DNA of 64,000 bases from Papaver somniferum (GCF_003573695.1 NC_039358.1:100254117-100318116), one strand, 5' to 3'; numbered from the stretch's first letter, positions 46,200 through 59,291 are shown. Notes: generated by a model from the letters alone, not told the origin. Numbers and translations: made by a program.

Positions 46200-47788
46200 T
46201 TGTGTACTCCTTCAGTCCCCAGTTGAAGCTATTAGGGATCAACCTTCTCTTTGAAGATGTGCTTCGAAATATTGCAGTTACTTGTTGGATGATCGATGAA
46301 CCTATGAAGGAAACAATACCTGAGATTATCCATTTCTTCTTCAGTTAGCTCTCTCCTAATGAACGACAATTTGATTGCGCCATCTTGAACCCAGACTTCC
46401 AGTAACTCGATCACTCCTTCATGAGAAGAGAGAAGTTTGAGTCTGTCAGACCATTTCCCCATTCATTGATGTCGGGTCGAGGTTTGTGCATTTCAGGATT
46501 GGTTATCTTTTCTTTGTGCCTTCAGAGGAGCCTGGGATGTTGGAGAACCGTTCTGATGTTGTGTCTCGGTTTTACTTTCAGCGACAACGTTTGTTGAAGG
46601 CTGGAGATTGTACTGATTGTTGACTAGGCGTCTGATGCTTCTGGGTTCCTTGACCTTGCAGACTTTTCTCTTTCCAGTAAAGCAGGTGCAGTAGTCGTTG
46701 ATCGTTTGGCTGCTTCATGAGGCTCTGAGAAAGTTTGGAACCGGAGATTTTACAACAAGGCTCTATAGACCGGGATCATTCCGTTGATGCACAAGTCAAT
46801 AAGTTGTTGTTCTGTGACATTCGGGTCATTAAAATCTAAAGCTTGCACTCTGAACCTCTTCACATAATTGTTAGGATGTTCATTGTTCTTCTGTGACATT
46901 TTTCCTAAATCAGAGAGAGTGACATGCTCTGAGACGAAGAAGTATTTTCTGTAGAAAGCATTAATCATTTCTCCCCAACTGGTGATACTTCCTGGTGCAA
47001 TGTTGTTGTACCATGTGTATGCTCTGCCTGTCAGAGACTTTGAGAATTCCTTCAAACGGACGACATGGTTGTGCTCATGTTCACCCAGTGATTCCAAAAA
47101 CCGAGAAACATGTTCTCGAGCATTTCTCGTTCCATCATAAAGAGTGAACGTTGGAGAGGTATAACCTTTGGCAGAGGAATCCTTTGTGTAGCAGCAGGGT
47201 ATGGAGGTTGGTGACGGTGGACAGATGATGTCTTGTCTTTTCCTCTATCTTCTAAAAAGCGCTTCAAGTCCTCTCGAGTGATGAAACTTGCAGGTTCCTT
47301 TGTTGGTGGATCGTTTGAAGCTTTGTGGACTTCTTCATCATCTACAACATGGATTGGAGAGATTTCAGGATTAGCGGTTGAAGATGTTTCTTTAGCTTTA
47401 CCTTTCTCGTATTGAGGATGAGTTTGTTAAGACGCAAGCTTGTCCGTGAGAGTTTTGAGATAAGCACACAACTCTTTCTGCGTTGCAGCCATTTCAGTCT
47501 GAACCTTCATGAGATCAACTATGGTAGGCTGATTTCCTTTTGGGTGGATTGTTGATAGTGCCAGTAGCATTACTTGACATGAGTGATCACGGGAGCACTA
47601 GCACTCGGAGGAGTATTAGTAACATGTTGCATGACATTGCTGGCCGGAGGAGTGGTATTAGCGGTACCACTAGAGCCTGCAACGTTGAGAGGAGTAATAC
47701 TTGCAGTGGCAGTACTACTAGAACTTGCGATGTTAGAGTCGGGTGTTGAACCCGGATTGATAACTGAACCATACCTAAGACCGACCAT
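46200..47788 (-). pseudogene. gag pseudogene of element C
   Basis: The start ATG is at 47788, before codons resembling MVDLRSGS of D. Open pieces lie at 47052-47267 and 46750-47097 (the latter begins MESLGEHEHNHVVRLKEFSK), and at 46232-46462 (knuckle YCFLHRFIDHPTSNC; Tat-type C-x2-H-x5-H-x4-C). They are in different frames, so several frameshifts are present. Domain order is as in A, B and D. Confidence 0.8.
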
Positions 47789-47824
47789 ATTTGTGAGAAT
47801 TAAGGTTGCAACCAAGAGATTAAT

Positions 47825-47842
47825 CTCCTACTGTGGTCGCCA
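47825..47842 (-). other. Primer binding site of element C
   Basis: On the minus strand TGGCGACCACAGTAGGAG differs by one base from the A and D sites. It starts three bases after the LTR end. Confidence 0.8.
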
Positions 47843-47845
47843 ATC

Positions 47846-50800
47846 TGTAGATGGGACAAAACGAGTTGTTGGTTTTTAAGGAATTGAGGAGACGACCGTG
47901 CGGAGAAAACTCCTTGAACCGAGCGAACTGTCTAACCTCACACAGATGCACTGCAAAAAGGGAGTGCTTTGAATTCGAGAGATCAATCTGTAGGACTCCG
48001 GCCTAAACCAAGACAATGGCCGTTCCATAGTCAATTCGGTCACAAGAGAGGATGGGTCGATCTGTAGGAGGGAAAGTTGAGAAAAGTGTGAGATCAATGG
48101 TGATCGAAGATTGTAGGTGTATTGTGTATTCTGCGTGAAGAAATAAGATAAGTTCTGATTGATTGAATTTTGCTCTGTTGAGAGTAATTGTTCAGACGCT
48201 AAGTTTTTGTTCTCTTGTTGTATGTTCGACGAAAGAGTGTCTTGTTCTTTAATCATGATCAGAGACTTATTTATATTGCAAGAATTGTAAACACCTTGAT
48301 CCCATGAAGTGTGACAGTTGCTGGAGTCAAAGAGTGGGGAAGTGGAAATCATGTTAAAACCAGTTGCTCATCATGCAGAGACTTGGTTGATTTTCTACCC
48401 ACTACTTTGCTAACTCCTCTAACTGCTGCACGACTTGCTCACATTCTCATCATGTATGAGCACGTGTTGTAGACCGCCAGACCAAAACCCTAGTTGATAT
48501 CCCCCATGTGACACGATTGATGTCTCGTGATTTTAGTTAGTCAGTTGCTGACTTGATGAGACGATAAGTCTTTGTATTGCTGAGTTGAACAAATGTTCTG
48601 GGACTCATGAATTGAATGTGTCTGTTGAGGCAGAGGTATAATTGTCGAATAAATGTTGATAGTTAAGGTGAACAAATATTGTTCACTTGATGAATTGTTG
48701 AATATTGATAGTTGAACCAATATTCCTTAGTCTGAGCAAATATTGCTCATTTGAGTGAATGTTGCTCGTTTGATGAATTATTGGTAACAAGACCAAATAA
48801 AATATTAATTTAAAATACTGGCAACTGAACCGAGTATGATAATTAAAATGTTGATCACGGGATCAACGTAAAATTATTAGTGTTTGAAAATCAACCACGG
48901 AGTGAAGGATAGACCGGGTACATTGGATGATGAGTCGACCATGTAACTCCCAGATGCTCGAGTGAGCAAAATACCAAAGTCTCTTGAAGACCAGTTGGTG
49001 AAAAGATGATTAAATGATGGTTTAATCCTTCATTAAAATAATGTTCGTCTGAACCTTAGGTGATAAAACCTAATAAATTATGAAGAGATGAAGGACCGAC
49101 CAAGGGGTCATGAAACCGGCCCTGGTTGGTCATGGGACCGACTGACGATCGTTTTATGAAATTCCAAATTGTTTGGAAGAGTTTGAACCTAATGTGAACA
49201 AATTAGGTCCATTGATGAAAATATGTGGGACCAGCCTCTTGCAAGCCAAAGAGCCAACCTTGGTCGGTCAAGGTAATATGCTCATGTCATAAAAGTGTTC
49301 GTTCTCAGTCCTGAGAATTTTGATATTTTCTGATGCGCGTTTGAGCAACATTTTGAGAAAATATGAAGAAATCAAGGTTTTTGCTCAAACTGAGGAAACT
49401 TCATAAGATGAAGGAAATAATAATAATAAAATAAGGAATCATGAAGTGTGGGACCGGCTATGGCCAAGGCATGGCCGACCGTCCAGTAAGCCCGGTCCCA
49501 TGGCAATTTTTTTAATTTATATTATTTTCATGATTTTAGGAAAATAACATGAAATCAAGGAGTTTGTTGAAATAAAGGAGTTTTCCTTAAAGTGAAGGAG
49601 TTTCCATGAGTTGAAGGAAAAAATGATAATAAAATAAGGGGCGTGTAGGACCGACCACGTCTAGGGCATGGTCGGCCGGTTAGGGCCCGGTCCCACGAGT
49701 CTTCCCTAATTTTATATCTTTTCCTTGATGTGAAGGAAATATCATGAAATCAAGGAATTTCATGGGATGAAGGAAATAATAATAAAATAATAAGGAACCA
49801 TGAGGTGTGGGACCGGACACAACTAAGGCATAGCGGTCGGATAGTAGACCCGGTCCCACGACACCTTTTCTAATATTATATTATTTCCTTGGTGTGAAGG
49901 AAACACCATGAAACTGAGGAGTTTCCTTAAAACGAAGGAATTTTGTTCAAATGAAGGAATTTTCATGGGATCAAAGAAAAATAATAAAATAAAGGATTAG
50001 GCGTGGGACTGGCCACGACATGACTGGTCGGCCGGTGGGCGCAATCCCCTAGCGCCTTAGCTAATATTTTATTATTATTATTTTTCTTCCTATTTTGCAT
50101 AGGTTCATCGTTCTTTCGTATTTTTGAATGCTTGTTCATGCATTCAGGTGCTCGTTAGTGCATTATTGTTGAATACACTTACACCATTTTGGTCGGGGCT
50201 TACTTGATAGCGGCTCAGATGCCCGTACGTTGAATATTTATCATTAACCCATGGAATTCTGCTGGGAAGAACCACGAATTGAAGTAATTAAATATTATGA
50301 AAAACGTAGAATATTTCAGAATATTTAGTTAATGAATTTAAGGATTAGAGATAATTAATTGATGGCTCTATACTAGCATGCATGCTGTCTAGGAGCAGTA
50401 ATTATTCAAGAATTGAGAGATATGAGCTTGTTGAAGCGTCATATTTCTTTTATATAGTCAGGGAAAACATTGTTACGTCCTAAAGACGTTATTGCTCTTT
50501 ACTAGCAGGCAAGCTGTCTAGGAGCCGTCCAATCGTTAAGATTCTATATGCATGTCTTTTATATAGTCAGGTAAAACATTGTTACATCCTGAAGACGTTA
50601 TGCTCTATACTAGCAGGCGAGCTGTCTAGGAGCCGTCTAATCGTTCGATTCTATATAAAAGTGATTACTGAAATTGCTCAGTATTCATGAGATATGTCGT
50701 TGCCTCAGTTGAGAGACTGCATATTCACGTATTATCTAAGAGACAATAAACTCAGTCAGAGACTCTTGCGGCATGAGTTTTCATGCTTCAATGAGAGACA

Positions 50801-50891
50801 TGAGCCTCAATACTCATCTGATTGCTGGATCAGGAATATGTACAATTATGGTTTTACGATTTTAGCCTTTGTCGAAAATCCACCATCTACA
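47846..50891 (-). mobile_element. Element C 5' LTR (3.0 kb)
   Basis: On the minus strand it runs from TGTAGATGGTGGATTTTCGA (ending at 50891) to TTGTCCCATCTACA (47846). It carries the duplicated TATA module (about 50450-50640) that it shares with D, and the GGGACC/GGTCCC repeat array. It abuts the broken D LTR at 50892. CACTC at 50892-50896 is probably the right target duplication of C; the left copy is outside the window. Confidence 0.9.
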
Positions 50892-51282
50892 CACTCTTTC
50901 GTCAAACAGACAACAAGAGCACATGAACTCATCGTCTGAACAATTACTCTCAACAGAGCAAATTTAATCAATCAGAACTTATCTTATTTCTTCACGCAGA
51001 ATACACAACACACCTACAATTTCGATCACCATTGATCTCACACATTTCTCAGCTTCCCTCCTATAGATCTACCCATCCTCTCTTGTGACCGAATTGACTC
51101 TGGAACGACCATTGTCTTGGTTTAGGCCGGAGTCCTACAGATTGATCTCTCGAATTCAAAGCACTCCCTTCTTGCAGTGTATCTGTGTGAGGTTAGACAG
51201 ATCGCTCAGTTCAAGGAGTTTCTTCCGCACAGTCGTCTCCTCAATTCCTTAAAAACTAGCAACTTGTTTTGCCCCATCTACA
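50892..51282 (+). mobile_element. Element D: 5' LTR, right end only
   Basis: From CACTCTTTCGTCAAACAGAC it matches the D 3' LTR from 61967 to its end CCCCATCTACA. The left 2.7 kb of this LTR lies beyond element C, outside the window. Confidence 0.9.
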
Positions 51283-51285
51283 GAT

Positions 51286-51303
51286 TGGCGACCACAGTGG
51301 GAG
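51286..51303 (+). other. Primer binding site of element D
   Basis: TGGCGACCACAGTGGGAG, identical to that of A. Confidence 0.8.
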
Positions 51304-51339
51304 ATCATTCTCTCGGTTGCAATCTCACATTTTCACAAG

Positions 51340-53055
51340 ATGGTCGATCTTAGGTCAGGTTCAATTACAAACCCTAATCCAAACAATGCTAGCACTAGCA
51401 ATACTGGTGGTACTCCGGAAACTGCTCTGACTCCTAACAACGGCACTAGTGGTACCACTCCTCCTCAAACCAACATCGAGAACAATCCTCTCTTCAGTCG
51501 GTCTCCTGTGGAAGTCATAGAAAACCCGCCTACCATAGGTGATCTCATGAAGGTGCAAGAGACTCTTGCCAAGAATCAGATTGACATGGCTGCCACTCAG
51601 AAAGAGTTATGCAATTGTCTCAAGACTCTCACGGACAAGATGTCAGAGAAAGCTCAGGAGAAAGGAAAAGCTAAAGAAACATCTTCATACTCTGATCCTG
51701 AAGTCACTCCAATCCATATAGTAGATGATGAAGAAGTTCATAAGGCTGTAGACAGCCTACCAGCAAAAGAACCATCTGGTTTCCTCACTCGTGAAAACCT
51801 GGAGCGCCTCTTAGAGGATCGTGGAAAATATAATACGTCCTCTGTCCACCGACACCAACCTCCATACCCTACTGCTACACAAAGGATTCCTCTTCCAAAA
51901 GGTTATGCCTCTCCAACATTCACCCTTTATGATGGAAAAGGCAATGCTCGAGAACACGTTTCTCGATTTCTAGAGGCAGTGGGCGAACATGAGCACAACC
52001 ATGTCGTTCGTCTGAAGGAATTTTCAAAATCTCTGAAAGGCAGGGCATATACCTGGTACAACAACATCGCACCAGGAAGTATTACTAGTTGGGGAGAAAT
52101 GATTAATGCTTTCTACAGAAAATATTTCTTCGTTTCAGAGCCAATCACCCTCTCTGATCTTGGAAGGATGTTTCAAAGGAGCAATGAACATCCTAATGAT
52201 TATGTGAAAAGGTTCAGAGTTCAATCCTTGGATTGTCATGATCCAAATGTCACAGAACAACAACTCGTGGATCTATGCATCAATGGAATGATCCCGGTCT
52301 ATAGAGCTTTACTGGAAAATCTTCGGTTTCAGATATTTTCAGAAGTTCATGAAGCGTCTAAGAGATCAGAAACTACCGCACATGCTTTACTGAAGAGGGT
52401 TAAAGCTACAAAGGCCGACGAACCACGAGAAACTCGAGGTAGCAGACGTTTAATCAACAAACATTACAACCTCCAACCTTCCACAAACGTTGTTGCAGAA
52501 GGGAGCAAACGAAAAGCTGAGCCACAACGCAAACATACTTCTCCAACCCCTTCGAAAGCACAAAGGAAGGATAATCAAACTCGAGATGCACAAGCTCCTA
52601 CCCAACACACATGGGCTGGTCAAGAAGCACCTGATTTCCCTTTTCCCATCGAAGAGGTGATTGAATTATTAGATGTCTGGGTTCAAGACGGTACAATCAA
52701 GTTACCATATGTCACGAAGGAACCAACTGAATAAGACATGGAAAATCCTCGTTACTATCGCTTTCACAGATTCGTCAATCATCCCACAAAGGATTGCAGA
52801 ATCTTGAAACGCATATTCCAAGATAAGGTCGAATCAGGAGAACTTAACTTGGGGACTGAAGGAGTACACATAGACCCTCTCCCGGTCAGAAACTTCACTC
52901 TCTCTGAACCACCCGTCAAGGAAGCAGTTCAATCCTTAATCGAGCATGTCTGTGAATTGTTGTATTTATCAAAGGCTCAAAGGAAATACATGTTTGCTGC
53001 ATTGAATCACATCGTGTCAGGGGAAGCATTCATTGACTCAGGAGACACTCCCTAA
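51340..53055 (+). pseudogene. gag of element D, nearly intact, one internal stop
   Basis: The best preserved gag in the window: ATG 51340 (MVDLRSGSITNPNPNNASTS) opens 464 codons to a TAA at 52732. The frame then continues at 52738 (MENPRYYRFHRFVNHPTKDC) to 53055. The N-terminal 150 residues are a Ser/Thr/Pro-rich and charged region. A capsid domain at about 190-330 shows NAREHVSRFLEAVGEHEHNH, SLKGRAYTWYNNIAPGSITS and NDYVKRFRVQSLD. A basic hinge (KRKAEPQRKHTSPTPSKAQR) and the knuckle region follow; the first knuckle Cys is Tyr here. Gag would form the particle. The stop separates the knuckle from the capsid, so a full-length product is not expected. Confidence 0.85.
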
Positions 53056-53980
53056 GCCTTCAGCAACAAACAAAGAAATGTACGAACCGGGACTTCTCAC
53101 CACAGTCCATCTTAAAGGAAATGAGTTCAAACAAGCGTTGATTGATGTTGGCACTGATGTCAATGTTATCCCTCTGAAAACTCTCAGAGCCGCTGGTATC
53201 ACACGACAAGAAGCCATTCATGCTCCGGTCTCAATCATGGATCATGAAGGGTCGCCCAGAGATGCTTATGGATACATCACCCTCAAGCTGAAAAAAAACT
53301 CGACCTGGACAGAAACCAAGTTCTACATAATCCGAGAAGATCCAAGATACGATATGATCCTTGGACGTACGTGGATTCATGCTGGAAAGGTAACTCCAGC
53401 ATCTTCAATTGCACATTTCCTTGCTGAGGAAAGCTCTAATTCGAAAGAAGTAGAGGATACTCAGCATCCGAAGGAAGTCAAAGCCTTGATGGAGTTGACA
53501 CAAAGACCTGAAGAAAATGCACATGCTTTCATCAAAAGGTTCCGCACTCAGGCAAGTCTTGTTCTTCCTCATGCATCCATCTTGTCAACTTTCAAATATG
53601 TTGCTTGGGTCCGAGGGCTTCACTCCACCAACAACTTAGATATTGCAAAATGCTATGAATGGATGACCTCACCTCAGCAATATTTCACCAAGTGGTTGGA
53701 TGCAGAACCTCTCCGAATCGAGAATCTCACTACTACAGTCATCTTTGAAATAATGGCTGAACAAGATAAGCATTATCCTAGATACTCACCCCTCCGTGAA
53801 TGTCCACATGTGCCGCAAGATTGGAAGGCTTCGACAACATGGAATTCCACTGCACAAAGAATTCCAAACCAACAGAAGATATTCAGGACACGGACAATCA
53901 AGTCTAACAAGTTCCAGGAAGGAGATTTAGTTCTCAAAGCAACTAAGCATAATTATCATTCTGCAAAGAACTCCAACTAA
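53033..53980 (+). pseudogene. Protease-like and capsid-like segments plus integrase-tail start of element D
   Basis: It is in the +1 frame relative to gag; overlap at 53033-53055 marks a frameshift. The retropepsin-like part has ALIDVGTDVNVIPLKTLRAA and YDMILGRTWIH. The capsid-like segment has EENAHAFIKRFRTQASLVLP and FKYVAWVRGLHSTNNLDIAK. The integrase tail begins with NKFQEGDLVLKATKHN but hits a stop at 53978 where A and B read NWEGP. Remnants of the tail continue to about 54098 in another frame. Confidence 0.75.
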
Positions 53981-54100
53981 AAGGACCTTTTATGATATCT
54001 AAGTCTGTGGCTGTTGGATACTATAGATTGATCAACATGGATGGTAAGACGAATGTGGCAGTAATACAAGAAACGTGGATGAAAGCATTTGACGCCTAAT

Positions 54101-54367
54101 GCATTAGACCTTTGAGGTATTTGGGTTCAAGACATGAACACCCGGCATTTAGGATTTTCTTTCATTGTATTTCGGTTTCCTCCAAAATGTTTGCAATACT
54201 TGCATTCAGTAATTTGAATTCAACAATTTATCAAAATTCAGTTTACTTAAAGAAAATCTCTATCAAATCCAAAGAAAATCCTCAATCATCTACTTATCCA
54301 AAACCAATCAAAACCAAAAAATAAAACCTCACATCTCTCAGAAGTTCAAGAGATTATGGAAAGGAAA
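54101..54367. other. Spacer between convergent genes in D
   Basis: No gene is present. It is homologous to 10012-10280 and 33922-34242. Confidence 0.45.
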
Positions 54368-55123
54368 TCAAAGAAAATCAGCAAAGAAAGATTTTCGCTC
54401 CTCTGCATCCTTCAAGACTTGTAAAGCCGCCTTCTCCATGTTCAGCTCTTCAGTCAGCCTAGCAATCTTGTCTTCCTTCTCCATCACATCATCATTGGGA
54501 AAGGGTACGTTATTCTCGCATGAGTCCTTGATAGCATCTATCTTCTTACGAAGCCACTTCATGTTGAAGCCAAGTCTCTCAGAATTCTCCAAGTTGAACT
54601 CCCAATCAAAGAGTACATCTGGAGTAATAGTATTTCTGGCCCTAGCGCATATATCACTTACAACACGCAAGATAACACTTACTTGCATTATTAAAGAATA
54701 AGCACGGTTGGGATCTCTGGTAACGATGATATGACCAAATTTCCTCCATATCTTCTCGTACAAGCCGGCATATCCAATAGGAACGCTGAATCCACCAACT
54801 AGTTCGTGGTATGGGAGTGATGCATCAAATGAAGGATCAAAATCAACTCCTTCACTCGGATATTCATGCACCACTATACGATTCTCAATTACTGGAGCAA
54901 CTTCTACATTCATGGCAACAGTTTCTTCAGTTTCTTCTACTTGTGGTTCGGCTTCTTCCGCCACTGAAGCAACAACAATTGAAGTCTCGGTCTCTTTAAT
55001 AACATCAGCAACAACTCCTTCAAGAATTTGATGTGCAGAGATGGTTGTTTCTTCATCAATAACCCCAGGGTTTCTCGAGTTATCATTATTGGTTTCATTA
55101 TTCTCAACTTCGGTATTTGGCAC
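54368..55123 (-). pseudogene. Antisense PMD gene of D, exon 7
   Basis: It has 251 open codons from the acceptor CGTATTAG|GTGCCAAATA. The domain order is as in B: acidic start, PYHELVGGFSVPIGYAGLYE, LFDWEFNLENSERLGFNMKW, then a coiled coil (MEKEDKIARLTEELNMEKAA). The exon is intact, but earlier exons of this copy are damaged. Confidence 0.75.
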
Positions 55124-55778
55124 CTAATACGAAGATTACATGAGACTAGAGCAATCTAAACATGGAAACCAAATGGAATCATAAACTCCAGCATGTAAGT
55201 GGTCTAACATCATCAAAGTTAATCATTATGCATTCAAGACATGAACAAATAGCGTGAAAGTCATAAAAACGCGTTTTGCAACAAGCTCATCTGAAGAGAT
55301 TTTACACTGCCCTGTATAAGACGACGAACTGGGAGCAATTGGTGATGAATCTAACGTATAGTTATATACCATTCTCTTCGTATGGGTGTTCTATATAATA
55401 TATCAAAATTTCATAGTTATTGGATGAAGGAGTAAAAATATGTGTCCAAAATATCGAACTACATGCCAGCTGAAAATTTTCTGAAAATCTCCTGGAAGTT
55501 TACTGTTTCGTCGATTTAGACCTCTAAACATGCTCAAAACTTAAAAATCTTCTTTTCAAAGCTTGGTAATTTCCTGGGCATAAGAAAACAGGGGTAGACC
55601 GTAAAAATCCGACATCCGACGAAGATTCTACAACATTTCTACTAAAAGGCTGAATTCTGGATTTTCTGGTGACGTATTTCGGCAAAAATTTTCGTATATT
55701 CACATGAATTCTCATCCATTCATTCAAAAAATAAACAAGTTTATGATCCTATGAATGAAATACAAGAGAAGTACTTAC
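55124..55778 (-). other. Intron 6 of the antisense PMD gene of D
   Basis: The donor is ACCCAA|GTAAGTACTT and the acceptor CGTATTAG. It is 655 bp long and alignable with the introns of A and B. Confidence 0.7.
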
Positions 55779-55937
55779 TTGGGTGGTCTCTGAAGCGTTC
55801 AAAGAAACGGAATTGTCTGTGTCAACATTGGGAACATCATTGTTTTCATTCGGTTTTGAGTTTTGAGAATTTTCTTCATCATCCTTCAAAGACGAACGAA
55901 CATCACCATTACTCTCCACTTCCATGGAGACATCCTC
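55779..55937 (-). pseudogene. Antisense PMD gene of D, exon 6
   Basis: It has 53 open codons, phase 0, from TATCCAG|GAGGATGTC to ACCCAA|GTAAGT. It begins EDVSMEVESNGDVRSSLKDD. Its length is identical to that in A and B. Confidence 0.7.
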
Positions 55938-56008
55938 CTGGATACATTCATAGCAATTAAGATTTTATTCATAAAGTGTTATAACTAGAGATGCGGAGGA
56001 ATACTTAC

Positions 56009-56089
56009 TTCTTCTTCTTCGACACTCAACTCAGAAGCCGCTTGCCCAGCAGAAAATTGAAGACCGTCAATACTTGATGGATCAAAGTT
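56009..56089 (-). pseudogene. Antisense PMD gene of D, exon 5
   Basis: It has 27 open codons, phase 0, from GTTATAG|AACTTTGAT to GAAGAA|GTAAGTATT. Confidence 0.7.
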
Positions 56090-56175
56090 CTATAACGGAG
56101 TAACAAACATTGGTTTTGTGATCGTAATTACACGGATGAGAATAAGTCACGGCGAGAGAAATATTGACAACTCAC

Positions 56176-56306
56176 CAAAGAAATCACTGGGGAGTTATGG
56201 TGTTAGGCAACATCATATAATTCTTGCTCCTGCCTTCTCCACCGTGAACAATTGCTTCTGTCTCCAATAAGTCTACATCAATTCGAGGTCTCACGATACG
56301 ACCGTC
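56176..56306 (-). pseudogene. Antisense PMD gene of D, exon 4 (1-bp deletion)
   Basis: The acceptor is TTCACAG|GACGGTCG and the donor CTTTG|GTGAGTTG. It is 131 bp instead of 132, so the frame shifts. Confidence 0.65.
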
Positions 56307-56339
56307 CTGTGAAACATTGATGAAATGATCAAAATACAA

Positions 56340-57961
56340 TTACCATGGCTTATCACCAGAGAGATACTTCAATCTTGGTCGAGAAGAAACCATCTCAGCA
56401 GAGGGAGGGTCTTTTACCAAAGGATGAACAGCCGTCGTGAAGTCATATAAGTGATCAAATTGTTGATTCCAAAAGTCTATGTAACCTGGAGTTACATACG
56501 TAATTCTTTCAGAACAAGGGAACCAGCAATCACTCCCTTCCACATGAGTACGGTCTAAATGGGTCTTAAGTTGTTCAACTGATGGTGTTCTTCTTCGAAG
56601 GGTTGGAACACACTGATCCATGCCCATTTGTTGCGCGGCTCTGTCAATGTTGTATTCTTCCACTGAAAGGTCTCCGTATATAGCTGATATTAAGTGACCA
56701 GGAGTGCAACTCAGCATAAAAGATCTTTCTCCATCACTCAGATCCGCACCAGATTTTAAAGTAATACTTTCTCCAGCATTGAAAGTTTTCGATTGAGAAA
56801 TATAAGAAGGAATTGACACCCATGGGCGGAAATTAAACTCAGACTCATTGTCTAGTACATCGACGATATGTGCCTTAACTCGGGGTTGTTTTGTGGACCA
56901 ACGCATAATCCTGGCATTATCCTTCTCAGAGAAAACATGACGAGCGTCAGCATTCGGCTCTCGTAAGATGGTACGAGGAATGAGCGCATAATTCTTAAAG
57001 TGTTCCCACATCATAGCTTGGAGAAACATTGTATTGGCATGTCATTCAATATTCATAAAGATGTTTGAGACACTGGAGTTTATAATCAAGGAGTCTAAGT
57101 TAGAATACAAAGAACCCAAAAATAGGCTACCTATCGGAAGTTGCTCACCTTTGGCCATCTTAATGGCAAAGGGAATCACAAACGGCTTCAACAAATTTCT
57201 ACTATCTTCAAATACATCTATGGACATCCATAAACACAAGAAAGCAACAATAAATAATGTACCGTCGACAGGCCTGTCAGGAGCATCATCTCTTGGCCAC
57301 CAGTGCATTAACCAATGAGCATAACAATATTTGCTGGATACTTTGTTAATTTCCTCCATTTCAGCTGTCAAGATGTTAGAGATCTCCCTCTCTTCCGCTG
57401 AAAGACTCTCAATAAGATTGCCCGTGATTGGGAGATGCAATAAAGCAACTACATCCTCTAAAGTGATGGTAAACTCTCCCGACTGCATATGAAAGTATGG
57501 GTTGGAATGCACCAGCGAGAAAGTAGAGATACTATACCTCGCACATCGTGAAATATAAATAAGTCTCCAGATGCTTGAATATCCCTCGTTACCTGTGCAC
57601 TGTCCAGTATGACTCGAACATGAGGAAAGCCCAGCATATGCCGTGCCCATCCAGAAAACTTTTCTAAAGGTCGTCGAGAAAGCTTAAATTCAATAACCGA
57701 TGCAGAAAAATGTCTTCGCTGAAGACAAAATCGGATGGTCGCCCGAGGAGTTACAAGTTTCTTCTGAGAAACTTCCATGGGATTTATCAGAAGACGAAAT
57801 GTTGGGGTCTGGATACGCCTTTCAGGTCTATGATGAACCACGAAGAAAGAATCCTCTGTATTTGGAATGTTCTTGATTCTAGGAGCTTCTTCTTCCCCTT
57901 CTTCATTTTCATCCATACATGTATCATCTCTAGAGGCATCATTATCTTGGGAATCATACAT
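56340..57961 (-). pseudogene. Antisense PMD gene of D, exon 3 (broken PMD)
   Basis: ATG 57961 (MYDSQDNDASRDDTCMDENE) matches the B start. Three open pieces (57458-57961, 57042-57650 and 56340-57029) cover the same protein as B, including FSGWARHMLGFPHVRVILDS and FTITLEDVVALLHLPITGN. A frameshift lies near 57480 and a TGA near 57041. At the 3' end about 25 bp, including the usual CTCAG|GTATGT donor, are missing; the sequence passes from CTCTGGTGATAAG directly to intron-like bases (CATGGTAATTG). Confidence 0.8.
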
Positions 57962-59055
57962 CTTTGTGAAGTAGCTGTAACATCCACACAATACTCTACT
58001 TCAACATATCGTCCATACAAGATGCAAACTCCGACAAAGTGATGGAATGAAGCAATTGGATGATAAAATGCTCGTACGAACATCTACAAAATGGTAATTC
58101 TTAACTCTTACATGTTTACGATTCCACTAACAATAGTTTTTGTGATATAAGAGTTAACACTTCAAAACTTGCTCGTTTCTTCGAATCCACAAAAGACGAG
58201 CAAAAACTCAGATTTTCATAAAATCATGAACACTTCCACCATATGAACATTAGCCATTGAATTATGAAAACTAAACAATATTTCATCATAAATAATTGTT
58301 TACTTTTAAATATTACTCAACATAATGGCTTTGATTTTCAAAAATATATATTATATACATATATATAAACGTGAATTATTCACGTAAAAATAAGTTTTAT
58401 TATTTTAATGTGAGCAAAACTCACGTAAAAAAAACCGTGAACATGTCACGGGTTTATATAAGAAAATCGTGGATATTTCACGGTTTTATCAAAAAAAAAA
58501 TCTTTTCCTTCGTACAGTCGTCCGTCTTTGAAACGAGGGTTTATTTCGATTTTGTGAAAATTCACACCTTTCAAGATAAAGTTTTGGTTTTCATGAAATC
58601 TCATAAACAAAATTTTATCACTAGACACAGGTCTATATATAAAAAAAATCTCTCTAAAGTCAGGGATTGTTACTAGTTTCTTAAATTAACTATCGAACGA
58701 ACATACGTTTTTCAAACAAGGGTTTTACAAATTCACAGTTATATATGCACATGTATATACATAACATTAACATGAACAAAGCATGAACAACTCATGAACC
58801 ACAAGCTTCTGGAAAAAAAATTGTCGCGTACCTGGTCGGCGCCGGCCGGAAGTTGGCCGGAAGGTGTCGGCGGCGATAAGCTCCAGCGGAAATTTTTCTT
58901 CTGCTCCCTTCCTTGCTCGGACGTGAAGGAGATGAAGAGATGAAGGTGGTGGTCGGTTATGTGAAGGAGAAATGAAAAAAAGGAATTCATCCCTTTTATG
59001 TCAAATTTTATTTTCAAAACCTAATTCCACAAGGATTTCCTTTCTTGGGCCCGGA
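57962..59055 (-). promoter_or_regulatory. Promoter and 5'-UTR region of the antisense PMD gene of D
   Basis: It contains TGGGCCC at 59046-59052, a CATAAAAGGG TATA-like box at 58991-59000, an exon 1 donor GGCGCCGACCAG|GTACGCG (58832/58831), an exon 2 region near 58122-58190, and the acceptor GTTACAG before the ATG. The AG acceptor of exon 2 seen in A and B is not preserved here (CTTTTGTGGATTCG). Confidence 0.55.
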
Positions 59056-59274
59056 CCCGTGAATCCTACATCGACCCAGGTTCCATCACCAAATCAGCGG
59101 TGCTACATCACTTTACGCTCGTTAGATGATGCTCTATCATGCCACTGGGATCTTCGTTCAAGCCATGGTTCGCTCGTGTAATCGAAAATTCGGTAACATC
59201 TTATCTTACGACTAAATTCAATCTATAACTATAAAATCACCATCCAGTGCTGATTGAAGAACATGAGTATCCCT
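59056..59274. other. Region between the antisense promoter and the PPT of D
   Basis: No gene is present. It is homologous to 24601-24815 and 39121-39340. The PPT (AACCAGGGGACTTAA) follows at about 59277-59291. Confidence 0.4.
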
Positions 59275-59291
59275 CTAACCAGGGGACTTAA

